Shown here one piece after another: positions 1 to 9,011 of a stretch of DNA of 64,000 nt (position 1 is the stretch's first letter; every line of letters begins with the position of its first letter). The stretch is from Kosakonia oryziphila (GTDB taxonomy: Bacteria; Pseudomonadota; Gammaproteobacteria; Enterobacterales; Enterobacteriaceae), in the NCBI RefSeq assembly GCF_900094795.1, contig NZ_FMBC01000002.1:62001-126000 (forward strand), in the 5' to 3' direction. The translations under genes and the position numbers were made by a program. The notes under the pieces were generated by a model, which made no database searches, had not been told where the DNA came from, and saw only the letters and a program-made list of their open reading frames with translations.

Positions 1-1
1 T

Positions 2-400
2 AATCGTCCTCTGGGTACGCTTGCCGATTGCCGAGCGGACTATGATGAAGCATCAGGAAAATCATTCTACTACGATGTATTTTATGTGCTGAATGCGATT
101 TTCACCCTCAAACCTGAAGTGCCAGTGGTTTTCAGCACTCCGCTGAAACGTGGAAATGTCGCAGGGCAAACGGTGGTGTATCCGGCGGCGAATGGTGCCG
201 GAGTTAAACTGGAGCAGTACGTTCAGGCCATCAAAGAGGTGTGTTCCGTGTTTTCCGTACCGGTCTGTGATCTGTTCAACGAAAGCGGGGTTAATCTGTA
301 TAACCTGTCACAGTTCACACTTGATAACTTACATCCGAATGACGCAGGCTCTGAGCGGATTGCACATAAGATGGTAGAGCGTTTTAATTCAATGCTGTAA
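2..400 (+). CDS. SGNH/GDSL-type hydrolase, C-terminal part (gene cut by window edge)
   Basis: The reading frame is open from base 2, so the 5' end lies outside the window; about 132 residues are visible. The C-terminus carries DNLHPNDAGSERIA, which matches the last conserved block of SGNH/GDSL hydrolases, where the Asp and His of the catalytic triad sit (D-x-x-H-P). The Ser-containing block I would lie upstream. Such domains occur in prophage tail-fibre and baseplate proteins that deacetylate surface polysaccharide, and the gene is the last one before what looks like an attachment site next to tRNA-Pro. A prophage or island gene is therefore likely, but this is inferred from position. A chromosomal esterase cannot be excluded. 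Confidence 0.6.
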   Translation, partial: NRPLGTLADCRADYDEASGKSFYYDVFYVLNAIFTLKPEVPVVFSTPLKRGNVAGQTVVYPAANGAGVKLEQYVQAIKEVCSVFSVPVCDLFNESGVNLYNLSQFTLDNLHPNDAGSERIAHKMVERFNSML

Positions 401-576
401 TCATTAACGAAATAAATATCCTCCGGCTATGCCGTAATGCTGCTCACTTAAGGAATCGAGACCTGAAATTCAGGTCTCAGATGAAAGGAAACGGGACGGT
501 AAACCTGATTTCTTCGTTATCCCTCTGAGCATTAATATGAATTTTTATTCATAAAATGCTTAAGTGACTGGCATTA
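401..576. other. non-coding right flank of the integrated element with inverted repeats
   Basis: No convincing gene is present. A 21-base perfect hairpin (GAGACCTGAA-A-TTCAGGTCTC, 458-478) follows the hydrolase gene and lacks a T-tract. A separate 9-base inverted repeat, TCACTTAAG at 444-452 and CTTAAGTGA at 559-567, brackets the segment. Paired sites of this kind near a tRNA attachment site could be recombination-directionality or integrase arm sites, but that is a guess. Confidence 0.4.
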
Positions 577-622
577 AACCTTACGGTTGGGCTTTTTTGA
601 ATTTGGTCGGTGCCAGAGGATT
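577..622. repeat. partial copy of proK 3' end and terminator (candidate att core)
   Basis: Bases 581-622 repeat 751-792 at an offset of exactly 170 bp with three differences. The copy covers the distal half of the proK terminator, the CCA end of the tRNA, and the 3' side of its T arm. Homology begins abruptly near 577, next to the hydrolase-bearing segment. Partial tRNA 3' ends are typical of attachment sites of integrated elements and also of tRNA-flanking repeats such as those of the E. coli tyrT locus. At the far end (from about 623) the tRNA similarity is interrupted by a GC-rich palindromic stretch (623-690) before GAACCTC resumes at 690. Confidence 0.55.
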
Positions 623-740
623 ACTCGCCACTATGTGGCTCGCCCTGCGGGCCGTTGCTGAAGCAACGTTCTCTCGCGTTGCTCGAGTCGAACCTCTTCC
701 CCCGGAGGTTCTCATCCTCTTTTTGAGGGCTGAAAGCAAA

Positions 741-770
741 AAACCCAACCTTGCGGTTGGGCTTTTTTGA
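741..770 (-). terminator. intrinsic terminator of proK
   Basis: The stem CCCAACC-TTGC-GGTTGGG is flanked by A-runs on the left and T-runs on the right, so it can work in both directions. Read on the minus strand it lies just after the tRNA 3' end and ends in a T-tract. Confidence 0.75.
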
Positions 771-773
771 ATT

Positions 774-850
<77 letters not shown>

Positions 851-941
851 AATGCGGGGCGCATCTTACTGCCGTGAAGCTACCCCGTCAATCCCCTAAT
901 GTAAAAAAGCATACTGACTGGCGATAAAGCCAGCAGAGCGC

Positions 942-2624
942 TTACTTCGCCGCCTGAGTCGGTAAATGGCACCAGTTATTGTTCTCGTTAATCCCGCCAT
1001 TTGGCGAGGTATAACCAAGGCAACCCATAATAGTGTCGTACAGTTCAACGTGACGACGCGGCGTTTTAAACGCTGCCTGCTGCTTAAGCCGGGCAAACAT
1101 CTGCGCCTTTTGCGGATCTTCAAGATACTTGTCGGACATCCACACCATCATCGGCACGCGGAACTGCTCCGGGGGTGCCATTTTGCGCGGCGTACCGTGC
1201 AAATGTTCCTTTTCATTGATCGACTCTCCGTGGTCAGCAGCATAGAAAATGATCGCTTTCCGGTCACGCATCTTATCAATCACGCTATCAATAAAGTGAT
1301 CCACATAGATGACGGAGTTATCGAAGGAGTTGATCATCTCTGCTTTGCTGCACTTGTCATCGACGCCGACGCACTCCGGCGTCCACTGCGCAAAGCTGCG
1401 CGGATAACGCTGGGTATAGTTAAAGTGTGAGCCTTTGGTATGCATAATAATCAAATGCTTACTTGCGGATTTATTGTCCAGCGAATTCTGCATTTCATTG
1501 ACAAGCAGCATATCGTCCACGCTTCTGCCACGGTTACGCGGCTCAGCGCCAATCTGCTCGCGATAAGCGATGTTGTCGGCCATGGTATTGCTGTAGAACC
1601 ACATCTCACTCTGCATGGCGTACAAATCACTGGCGAAACCCAGTTGTTTAAGCACGGCAAAGACATTTTGCTCTTTCAGTGTGCGCTGCGGGTTATCTTC
1701 CGCACCGCCTTCACGAACAAACATACAGCGCAGAGAGAGCCTGGTCGCGGTGTCGCATGAGTAACCACGAAACGCCACGAGGTTCTTCTCCTTCGCCAGC
1801 TTCGGCGTGGTATCGCGGGAGTAACCCAGCAGCCCCATATGATCCCAACGTGTGGTCTCACCAATAATGAATACCACCCAGGTATCATCAATATCTTTCG
1901 GCGCGACATAGGTAAACTTCGTCGCCGGGTTGATCAACGATTTATTGCCGGAGGATTCATCCACTTGTGCCCAGGCATACAGCCCCAGCGCAGAGAGCCA
2001 GTTTGACGGAAGATAGGAATTCGCCACTACCCCACCGTAGCTCGGCATATCAACCTTTGATGTCCGCTCAAACCGTTCCTGCTGCATATCCAGCAGGCGG
2101 ATTGGTCCCCAGACCAGCACCCCCGCCAACAGCACCAGACCCAGGCTGCGAATGCGCATCCCCGGCGTACGCAGTTCGTTCAGCAGCGTAAAGCGGCAAC
2201 GGTTGCCCCAAATCAACAGCAACGGCAGCGTGCTCACTGCCGCCATCCAGGCAATAAGCTGCCAGCCCACAACTTCTTTGGAGAGATCAATGTCCGTGGT
2301 CATCACCGAAGCAATGATGCCATAGCCAATCACCACGTTGAGAAACGTCATGTAATAGCTGGCAGCCGCGGAGCACAACACTACCAACGAAGCCAGCACG
2401 CGCCAGATACGGCGTCCCGTCAGCGACAACAGACGTAATAAAAAGAAAGTGACCAGCACCGTCCCAACGAGTTCGACAACTGCGGAGATACCTTTCAACG
2501 CAGTGAAGGATTGCGCATATCCATCAAACCGACGGAAAAAAACCGCGCTATTCATAAACAGACCGATATATAACGCGAGCAGGAAGCTCAGCTTCTGCTG
2601 CGTCATTGTTTTGATATAACTCAT
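942..2624 (-). CDS. eptB: Kdo2-lipid A phosphoethanolamine 7''-transferase
   Basis: This 560-residue inner-membrane enzyme transfers phosphoethanolamine from phosphatidylethanolamine to the outer Kdo sugar of LPS. About five hydrophobic segments fill residues 10-180, followed by a periplasmic alkaline-phosphatase-fold domain. That domain shows IIGETTRWDHMG, which contains the Thr that is phosphorylated during catalysis, and the metal-ligand motif AADHGES near residue 460. Length and sequence match E. coli EptB (563 aa) closely, and it sits beside proK as in E. coli. In E. coli the mRNA is repressed by the MgrR small RNA; I did not identify the pairing site here. Confidence 0.95.
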   Translation of the reverse strand: MSYIKTMTQQKLSFLLALYIGLFMNSAVFFRRFDGYAQSFTALKGISAVVELVGTVLVTFFLLRLLSLTGRRIWRVLASLVVLCSAAASYYMTFLNVVIGYGIIASVMTTDIDLSKEVVGWQLIAWMAAVSTLPLLLIWGNRCRFTLLNELRTPGMRIRSLGLVLLAGVLVWGPIRLLDMQQERFERTSKVDMPSYGGVVANSYLPSNWLSALGLYAWAQVDESSGNKSLINPATKFTYVAPKDIDDTWVVFIIGETTRWDHMGLLGYSRDTTPKLAKEKNLVAFRGYSCDTATRLSLRCMFVREGGAEDNPQRTLKEQNVFAVLKQLGFASDLYAMQSEMWFYSNTMADNIAYREQIGAEPRNRGRSVDDMLLVNEMQNSLDNKSASKHLIIMHTKGSHFNYTQRYPRSFAQWTPECVGVDDKCSKAEMINSFDNSVIYVDHFIDSVIDKMRDRKAIIFYAADHGESINEKEHLHGTPRKMAPPEQFRVPMMVWMSDKYLEDPQKAQMFARLKQQAAFKTPRRHVELYDTIMGCLGYTSPNGGINENNNWCHLPTQAAK

Positions 2625-2770
2625 GCAAGCAACTCGACAACTAAATAGCTAAAAGGAAAAAAACCTGACGCAGGCAGGCTATTAATTGGCAGCGGAAGTT
2701 AACAGTGGAAACTTCTGAAGCGTGGTAAGTAGACCATGACGGGGCGGGAAAGTGTCATGCGGAAAGCTTA

Positions 2771-2803
2771 ACCAGCCATATATTTTATAAATACATGGCT
2801 GGT
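2771..2803. terminator. hairpin between eptB and ohr
   Basis: A 9-base stem (ACCAGCCAT / ATGGCTGGT) with a 15-base AT-rich loop lies between two genes on the minus strand, just past the ohr stop codon. There is no strong T-tract, so a role as terminator of ohr is only possible. Confidence 0.35.
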
Positions 2804-2831
2804 GTTAGAAAATTAGCACTAAAAGGCGCTA

Positions 2832-3263
2832 TCACGAGGTAATAACATTAAGTTTTACGTCAATGTTGCCACGCGTTGCATTGGAGTAAGGACACACAAT
2901 ATGGGCTTTTTGCACCAGCGCTTCAGCTTCCTGATGATCCATGCCCGGCAGGTGAATATCCAGTTGTGCTTCAATACCAAAACCGGTCGGTAGTGGGCCA
3001 ATGCCAACTTGCCCTTCAATGTAAGCATCCTGCGGTACTTTCTTTTTCTCTACCGAGGCAACATGTTTCAGCGCTCCAAGGAAACAGGCTGAATAACCTG
3101 CGGCAAAAAGCTGCTCCGGGTTAGTAACTTCACCGCCAGCACCCCCCATCTCTTTGGGTACGCCAAGTTTTACATCCAGAACACCGTCAGAGGAAGTAGC
3201 ACGGCCATCACGGCCACCGGTTGCTTTTGCTTTCGCGCGATAAACTACTTTTTCTAAAGACAT
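2832..3263 (-). CDS. ohr: organic hydroperoxide resistance peroxidase (Ohr, OsmC fold)
   Basis: The 143-residue protein has the full Ohr signature: the two reactive cysteines C60 (in GYSACF) and C124 (in HIVCPYS), plus R18 and E50, which polarise the reactive thiol. Ohr reduces organic hydroperoxides, mainly fatty-acid peroxides, using lipoylated proteins as electron donors. E. coli K-12 has OsmC but no Ohr at this place, so this is an insertion between eptB and yhjX relative to K-12. No ohrR regulator is adjacent. The start is the only good ATG and is preceded by GAAGGAG at correct spacing on the minus strand. Confidence 0.9.
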   Translation of the reverse strand: MSLEKVVYRAKAKATGGRDGRATSSDGVLDVKLGVPKEMGGAGGEVTNPEQLFAAGYSACFLGALKHVASVEKKKVPQDAYIEGQVGIGPLPTGFGIEAQLDIHLPGMDHQEAEALVQKAHIVCPYSNATRGNIDVKLNVITS

Positions 3264-3338
3264 CTATAGACTCCTTCAGTAGGGAAGAACCTGACCAATA
3301 AGGATAGACGCTCTGGAGAAGGTTGGTGGCAGAGACAG

Positions 3339-3363
3339 AAAAACCGTCAAAACGACGGCTTTT
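3339..3363 (-). terminator. terminator of yhjX
   Basis: On the minus strand AAAAGCCGTCG-TTTT-GACGGTTTTT forms a short GC stem followed by a T-tract, about 20 bases after the yhjX stop codon. Confidence 0.7.
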
Positions 3364-3383
3364 CATATTATTTGTCGGTTAGA

Positions 3384-4586
3384 TCAGGCGTGCGCTTGTT
3401 TATACACGCTACGCTGCGGCTGGCGAATGGTGGTGGAGAGCGCCAGCGAAAGAATCAGCAGTGCGAAGATAACGCAGAAGGTGACATAGAAACCGCCAAA
3501 CACCGACGCAATCAGCGAACCACAGATACTGCCGATACCGAAGCCCAGGTAAATCACGCCATAGTTTTTCGCCAGGTTGTTGAGGCCGAAGAATTCGCTA
3601 ACCAGCGACGGGAACACAGTGATCGTACCGCCGAAGTTAAAAGCGACACAAGCAATGGCTGCGAAGAACGTGGTCGCATTCAGCGGTGCAAACAGCAGAG
3701 CCGCCATACCGACCAGCGAAATCACCTGACCGATAGTAATCACACGGATACGGGAGATTTTGTCAGAGAGAATGCCGAGAACCAGGCGGCCGCTGAGGTT
3801 AGCAATAGAGATAATGGTAACCGCATTCGCCGCTGTTGCGATATCCAGATGAACCATGCCCTGGGCGATATCTTTCGCAACACCAATCATATACAGGCCG
3901 CTCATGCAGGCTGTGAGGAACATAACGGCCAGCATCCAGTATTGCGGTTTACGCATGGACTGCGCCAGGGTGAAGTCGTTTTCAACAACGCCATTCACGG
4001 TAGCGACTTTCTGCTGCGGCGCATCAGTCATCAGAGTTGCACCGAAGACAATCATCACCAGCGCAATCAGGCCCCAGATAACAAAGGTTTTTTCCAGACC
4101 AACACTTGCCAGCAACTGGCTGTCGATGAATTTAAAACCGAGGCTGCCGAGGCCGTAAGAACCAATAGAGAAGGCAGAAATCAGGCCTTTACGTTCCGGG
4201 AACCATTTCACGCAGTTCGAGAGCGTTAACAGATAACCCGCACCATCGGCCAGGCCCACCAGCACGCCTGCGCTCATCCACAACATCAACAGGTTGTTGG
4301 AGTGCGCGGTCAGGAAGAACCCCAGACCCAGCAGAATACCGGAAGCTATAGTGACGCGTTTCACGCCAAAGCGTTCCTGCAATTTCCCGGCAATAGAGGA
4401 TGAGAGCGCAAGGCCAAGGCTCAACAAACCGAAAGAGAACGCAATCTGACTGACGGGCTCGTTCAGTTTTTCCGCCAGCGAGCTGTTGAACAGGCTCCAG
4501 GTATAAACAGACCCTAACGCGAATTGCGTAATAATGGTACCGATCAGCGTCAGCCAGCGTGTGTGATTAGCAGTCGAAGTTTTCAT
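3384..4586 (-). CDS. yhjX: MFS transporter YhjX (oxalate/formate antiporter family)
   Basis: This is a 400-residue twelve-helix major facilitator nearly identical along its length to E. coli YhjX (402 aa); WLTLIGTIITQFALGSVYTW at the N-terminus is diagnostic. An in-frame ATG 22 codons further upstream exists, but the ATG at 4586 aligns with the E. coli start and has GCAGGA eight bases before it. In E. coli yhjX is the main target of the YpdA/YpdB two-component system, which responds to extracellular pyruvate, and the protein has been proposed as a pyruvate or related antiporter. A well-formed YpdB-type operator lies upstream. Confidence 0.93.
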   Translation of the reverse strand: MKTSTANHTRWLTLIGTIITQFALGSVYTWSLFNSSLAEKLNEPVSQIAFSFGLLSLGLALSSSIAGKLQERFGVKRVTIASGILLGLGFFLTAHSNNLLMLWMSAGVLVGLADGAGYLLTLSNCVKWFPERKGLISAFSIGSYGLGSLGFKFIDSQLLASVGLEKTFVIWGLIALVMIVFGATLMTDAPQQKVATVNGVVENDFTLAQSMRKPQYWMLAVMFLTACMSGLYMIGVAKDIAQGMVHLDIATAANAVTIISIANLSGRLVLGILSDKISRIRVITIGQVISLVGMAALLFAPLNATTFFAAIACVAFNFGGTITVFPSLVSEFFGLNNLAKNYGVIYLGFGIGSICGSLIASVFGGFYVTFCVIFALLILSLALSTTIRQPQRSVYKQAHA

Positions 4587-4643
4587 GGCAGTTGTCCTGC
4601 AGAAATAAAAGAGGAGTTTCACTGCCGACAACCATAACGAAGC

Positions 4644-4700
4644 GCATTTCATGCCAGGTGAAAAAAGGCATGAAATGCAGCCGGGGAGGAATGAAATGCA
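4644..4700 (-). promoter_or_regulatory. YpdB-type operator upstream of yhjX
   Basis: On the minus strand TGCATTTCAT occurs twice in direct orientation (4700-4691 and 4679-4670), separated by exactly 11 bases. This is the arrangement described for the YpdB site at E. coli yhjX (GGCATTTCAT-N11-GGCATTTCAT). A third, inverted half-site (GCATTTCATGCC on the plus strand, 4644-4655) forms a 12-base inverted repeat with 4667-4678, also with an 11-base spacer. The site lies about 85 bp upstream of the yhjX start. Confidence 0.8.
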
Positions 4701-4830
4701 TCTAAGCGGGAATGAATGACACAGTGAAAATTCAGGCCATCAATAAATCAATATAAGTTAGTACACACTATCAATAAGAAACGCGCCAGCCATTGTTTCT
4801 TAAGTGTAAAAAGTTTGTTTTAAGCATGCT

Positions 4831-5520
4831 TCAAAAACGAGCACTAACGCCCATGTTGTATAAATAATGTTGCCCCAGCGTAACGTTTTCCGACTGCGAT
4901 AACGACGCATAAGCGGCCAGGTGCGGGTTCAACAGCATATCGGCACCTAAGGTCACATCCATCCAGTTACCATACTGATTCGTCGCCGTTAAGCGATTAA
5001 TCCCGGACTGGCTTTTCCAGACATTATCACCGAGCTGCTGATTGAAACTGATTTGCGCCCACGGGCGAAAGCCACCAAAACGGCTGTCTACGCGCCATCC
5101 AAGCGAGCTGGTACTGGCGTGCCACAAGGGATCGCTGTACTGCATGGTGGTCGCACTGTCGCCAAATTCGTTATACATTGACGTGGTTGAGCCATCGTAA
5201 TGCCAGGCCGCCACCGGGCCGGTGGTAACGCTGCTGATCAGCGGAATATTCCAGCCAATACTCATGGTGGTGATCGGATCTAACGGTGTGTCATCCGGCA
5301 AATTCAGCGCTATACCCGCCGAATTTTGCGCAGAGCGGATGCGCTCCTCCAGAATATCGTTATAACGTGGTTGCCGTTCACTATCCCAGGTATAGCGTTC
5401 GGTCGCGGTACTTTGCGGGTCGTTAAAAGTATATTCTTGCTGCCATGCCGCCGCCGGCTGAGCAAAAAGCAGACACGCAGGAAGCAGCGCCAGCGAAAGG
5501 CCACTGTTTTTTATTTTCAT
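4831..5520 (-). CDS. yhjY: YhjY, putative outer-membrane autotransporter-like beta-barrel protein
   Basis: The 229-residue product begins with a signal peptide (MKIKNSGLSLALLPACLLFA, cleavage probably after QPAAA). It continues as a Trp/Tyr-rich sequence with alternating hydrophobic residues and ends in ...YLYNMGVSARF, a terminal Phe typical of outer-membrane barrels. It corresponds to E. coli YhjY, annotated as an autotransporter-beta-domain protein of unknown substrate. I chose the ATG at 5520 because it starts the signal peptide and has CTGGAG upstream; an ATG 16 codons earlier would bury the signal sequence. It is divergent from tag. Confidence 0.85.
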   Translation of the reverse strand: MKIKNSGLSLALLPACLLFAQPAAAWQQEYTFNDPQSTATERYTWDSERQPRYNDILEERIRSAQNSAGIALNLPDDTPLDPITTMSIGWNIPLISSVTTGPVAAWHYDGSTTSMYNEFGDSATTMQYSDPLWHASTSSLGWRVDSRFGGFRPWAQISFNQQLGDNVWKSQSGINRLTATNQYGNWMDVTLGADMLLNPHLAAYASLSQSENVTLGQHYLYNMGVSARF

Positions 5521-5665
5521 CAAGTTGCGACTCCAGAAAAGAGCCGAATCCGGCGTATTCGTTATCATAGTGTATGGGCTAACGCCCTTACTAAATATTG
5601 TCTTTCTGGTGTACGCGTCAAGGCAGGCGGACGTTTATTTTACCAGGCATAGATGGAGTAAGAAT

Positions 5666-6244
5666 ATGCAGCGTTGTGGTTGGGTTACTCAGGATCCTCT
5701 GTATCTCACGTACCATGATACCGAGTGGGGCGTCGCACAAAGGGACGGTAAAAAGCTGTTTGAAATGATCTGTCTGGAAGGGCAACAAGCCGGATTGTCG
5801 TGGATTACCGTATTGAAAAAACGGGAAAATTATCGCGCGGCTTTTCATCAATTCGAGCCAGAACGCGTGGCGGCAATGAGCGAAGAAGATGTGGAAATCC
5901 TGCTGCAAAATGCCGGCATCATTCGCCATCGCGGCAAGATAGAAGCCATTATTGGCAACGCCCGCGCATATCTGGCAATGGCGCAAAACGGCGAGTCATT
6001 TTCAGAATTTGTCTGGGGGTTTGTCGATAACTCGCCACAAATCACCCAAGCGGCGACGCTCGGCGAAATTCCAACCTCAACAGCAGCGTCAGATGCTTTA
6101 TCAAAAGCGCTGAAAAAGCGCGGCTTTAAATTCGTCGGCACCACCATTTGCTACTCGTTTATGCAGGCCTGCGGTCTGGTCAATGACCATATTACCGGCT
6201 GCTTTTGCCACCCCGGAGGCAAACATGATCCGCGCGTGGCATAG
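5666..6244 (+). CDS. tag: DNA-3-methyladenine glycosylase I
   Basis: This 192-residue base-excision repair enzyme removes 3-methyladenine from alkylated DNA. The family's zinc ligands are visible at the N-terminus (C4, H17) and in the C-terminal CFCHPGGKH segment. The base-pocket residues E38 and W46 (in MICLEGQQAGLSW) are in the expected positions. The ATG at 5666 is preceded by TGGAGTAAG and aligns with the E. coli start; the open frame upstream of it resembles nothing. The 3' end overlaps the start of yiaC by 20 bases, suggesting co-transcription and translational coupling. Confidence 0.95.
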   Translation: MQRCGWVTQDPLYLTYHDTEWGVAQRDGKKLFEMICLEGQQAGLSWITVLKKRENYRAAFHQFEPERVAAMSEEDVEILLQNAGIIRHRGKIEAIIGNARAYLAMAQNGESFSEFVWGFVDNSPQITQAATLGEIPTSTAASDALSKALKKRGFKFVGTTICYSFMQACGLVNDHITGCFCHPGGKHDPRVA

Positions 6245-6671
6245 CCGGGATCTCTCGCCGCTGCTGACGCTGTGGATGGAAAGTACCTGTTTTGCTCATC
6301 CGTTTATCGACACGCGTTACTGGCAGGAGAGCGAAGCGCTGGTGCGTAATGCCTATCTCCCGTCGGCGAAAACCTGGGTCTGGGAAGCGAATGGCGAACT
6401 GGAAGGGTTTATCAGCGTGATGGATGAACAATTTATCGGGGCACTGTTCGTGCGCCCTACCGCCATCGGCCAGGGAATTGGCAAAGCGCTGATGAATCAC
6501 GTCAAACAGCGCTTTCATTGGCTAAGCCTGGAGGTTTATCAGAAAAACGAACGGGCGGTGAAGTTCTACCATGCACAGGGCTTTCGTATTGAAGAGAGCG
6601 CCTGGCAGGAAGAGACCCGCCACCCGACGTGGATCATGAACTGGCAGGTGGATCAAAGGCCGTCAGCGTAA
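6225..6671 (+). CDS. yiaC: GNAT-family lysine N-acetyltransferase YiaC
   Basis: This is a 148-residue GNAT acetyltransferase. The acetyl-CoA loop lies in the segment [14 protein letters not shown] (Q/RxxGxG/A type) and the C-terminal strand contains [19 protein letters not shown]. It matches E. coli YiaC (146 aa), one of several enzymes reported to acetylate protein lysines. Translation probably starts inside the tag coding region at 6225, where CGGAGG lies six bases upstream. The 3' end overlaps the convergent bisC remnant by 38 bases. Confidence 0.93.
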   Translation: MIRAWHSRDLSPLLTLWMESTCFAHPFIDTRYWQESEALVRNAYLPSAKTWVWEANGELEGFISVMDEQFIGALFVRPTAIGQGIGKALMNHVKQRFHWLSLEVYQKNERAVKFYHAQGFRIEESAWQEETRHPTWIMNWQVDQRPSA

Positions 6672-8806
6672 GCGCCGGGCCGGTATATTTCTCGACCCAT
6701 GCCAGCGCCGTGTTTCCTGCACAACCATTGCCCAGCCGCGAGCTGGGCAGATCTTTGGTCAGCACATTCACGGCGCCGTTTTTACAGATGCCGCCCGCCG
6801 CAGGCTCCAGATCCGGCCAGGCGCCTTCGTGAATACAGATCACGCCAGGCTTGATACCCTCGGTCACTACCGCCCCTGCCAGGACCTGCCCACGCGCATT
6901 CCAGACGCGTACGACATCGCCCGCGACGATTCCGCGTGCCTGCGCATCGGCGGGATGCAAGGTAATGGGTTCGTGGCCTGCAACGGCGTACTGTTCACGT
7001 AAGCGGGTAAAGTTAAGCTGGCTGTGCAATCGATGCGCCGGATGGGCCGATAGCACCTGTAATTGATCCGGTTCGGCATTACCGTGCCATTCGTCCGGCT
7101 CCAGCCACATCGGATGCGGCGGACAATCAGCATAGCCAAAGCTGCGAATGCGCTCCGAGAAGATTTCGATTTTGCCGCTCGGTGTTTTCAGCGGGAAGTT
7201 TGCAGGGTCACGACGGAAATCGGCAAAGCGCACAAAACGGGCGTTCTGCTCACTTTCCGGCATCTCAATTAGCTGATTTGCTTCCCAGAATTCGGTAAAC
7301 GGCGGTAACGTCACCTGCTGGCTGGCACCACGTTCAGCGGCAATGTTGTAAAAAGTTTCCAGCCACTGAAGCTCGCTTTTGCCCTCGGTAAAACGCTCGC
7401 GGCCCCCCGTTTCCCAGCGTTCACTTAGCTCGGCAAACACCTCCCAGTCATCGCGCGCTTCATACTGCGGAGCGACCACGCGCTTCATCGGCACCAAATG
7501 CTGATTGCTGTAATCGCCGGTCATCGTCAGATCGTTACGTTCAAACGAGGTGGTGGCAGGCAGAACAATATCCGCATGCTTTGCTGCCGCCGTCCAGAAA
7601 CACTCCGAAATCACCACCAGCTCTGGCTTCTGCCAGGCGCGGATCAGGCGATTGGTATCCTGATGGTGGGTAAAGTTCGCGCCACCTGCCCACCAGACAA
7701 AACGGATCTGTGGGAAGTGCCTGTCCATACCATTGTGCTGATACGGCGCACCGGGGTTTTCCAGTGCTTCCACAATGCGGGCGACCGGGATTTTATCCAC
7801 CGCGTCAACGCCGTCCTGCACCGTGCCCTGCATCGACGCCAGTACAGCAGCGCGCCGCGTCGGGTTACCGCCGTTGGCAAAATGGTAAGAGAGTCCAAAA
7901 CCGCCGCCGGGCGTGCCAATCTGCCCATTCAGCCGTTTTCGCCGTGCCGTCCTGCTCGCCAGTCAGGTAGGCGGCAAACGTGGTGTAACCTTCTGTGCAG
8001 CGAGCCAGGAAGTCGTCATCCTGCCATCCGTTTTCCACCAGCGTATGGGCGATGCCCAGCATCAGGGCGACGTCGGTTCCCATATGCGGAGCAATCCACT
8101 CCATGCTGTCACCAAAGAAATCGACGGTCTCCGATCGCATCGGATCGATACAGATCACCCGTTTGCCGCTTTTACGCAGCGCATCAAAGTAAGGAATACC
8201 CTGTTCGTCGGTCGCATTCCAGGCAATTTTCAGGGTGTTGAGCGGGTTCGCACTCCACAGCACCACCACCTCACTATGCTCCAGAATCAACGGCCAACTA
8301 GTCTGCTGTTGATAGACTTCGTTGCTGCCGACGACGTGCGGCATGATTGCCTGCGCCGCGCCGGTGGAATAGTCACCCAAATGGCCCGTGTAACCGCCCG
8401 CCAGGCTCATATAACGTTGCAGTAGCGTCGCCGCTTTATGCAGCACACCGTTAGATCGCCAGCCGTAGGAGCCAGCAAAAATAGACGACGGGCCGTAGCT
8501 GTCGCGAATCCGCTTGTGCTGGGCGTGGATCAGCGCCAGCGCATCGTCCCAGCTCACGCGCACAAATTCGTCCTGCCCGCGGACACCCTGCGGATTTGAC
8601 GGCGAAGCGAGAAAGCCTTTGCGCACCATCGGGAAGCGCACGCGCGTCGGGCTGTGCACCTGATCCTGTACCACGGTTTGCAGTGAGTTAGGGTGGCGAG
8701 TCGGTAGCGCGCCGCGGGAAGCGAGCACGTTTTCACCGTCGGTATCGACCAGCATCGGCCCCCAGTGGGCCGCCGTAAGAACAGTTTTGATAGCAGAGTT
8801 TGCCAA
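6634..8806 (-). pseudogene. bisC: biotin sulfoxide reductase, broken by an internal out-of-frame deletion
   Basis: Intact BisC is a molybdopterin-guanine-dinucleotide enzyme of the DMSO-reductase family, about 740-780 residues, that reduces biotin sulfoxide and methionine sulfoxide. Here the N-terminal part (8806-7918) runs well to ...AKTAEWA and the C-terminal part (7917-6634) resumes at QIGTPGGGF in another frame. About 52 residues known from E. coli between these points are missing, so roughly 157 bp have been lost. The junction lies at GGGCAG, a motif expected on both sides of the lost segment. The first frame then terminates after 20 wrong residues. The start is probably TTG at 8806, preceded by CAGGAG; an ATG at 8845 is less likely. 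Both parts otherwise look little decayed, so the loss is recent. Confidence 0.88.
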
Positions 8807-8952
8807 AGCGCGCTCCTGAATAGCTTGCAGGTGATGTCGGCACAATGCCGTTCTGATGTTCTGTTTGCTCTATCATCCACAGCAGCAGTGTAATCGCAAA
8901 GAATTAAACGTCATTACGCGCTCACTCCAGGCGATATGCGTGTGTTAGTGCT

Positions 8953-8990
8953 TGATTGCCCGCGATTTCGCGCTAAGGTGTGGGCAATCA
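8953..8990. promoter_or_regulatory. inverted repeat in the leader of the LacI-type regulator
   Basis: TGATTGCCC (8953-8961) and GGGCAATCA (8982-8990) form a perfect 9-base inverted repeat with a 20-base spacer, 22 bp before the regulator start codon. It could be an autoregulatory operator or an mRNA hairpin; it does not resemble the PtxS-like palindrome at 10077. Confidence 0.45.
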
Positions 8991-9011
8991 TTTACGGTGA
9001 GGGAAGTAGCA

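Noticed and set aside
3372-4229. 285-codon plus-strand frame opposite yhjX
   Set aside because: Antisense shadow of a conserved transporter gene, with unnatural Asn/Arg/His-rich composition.
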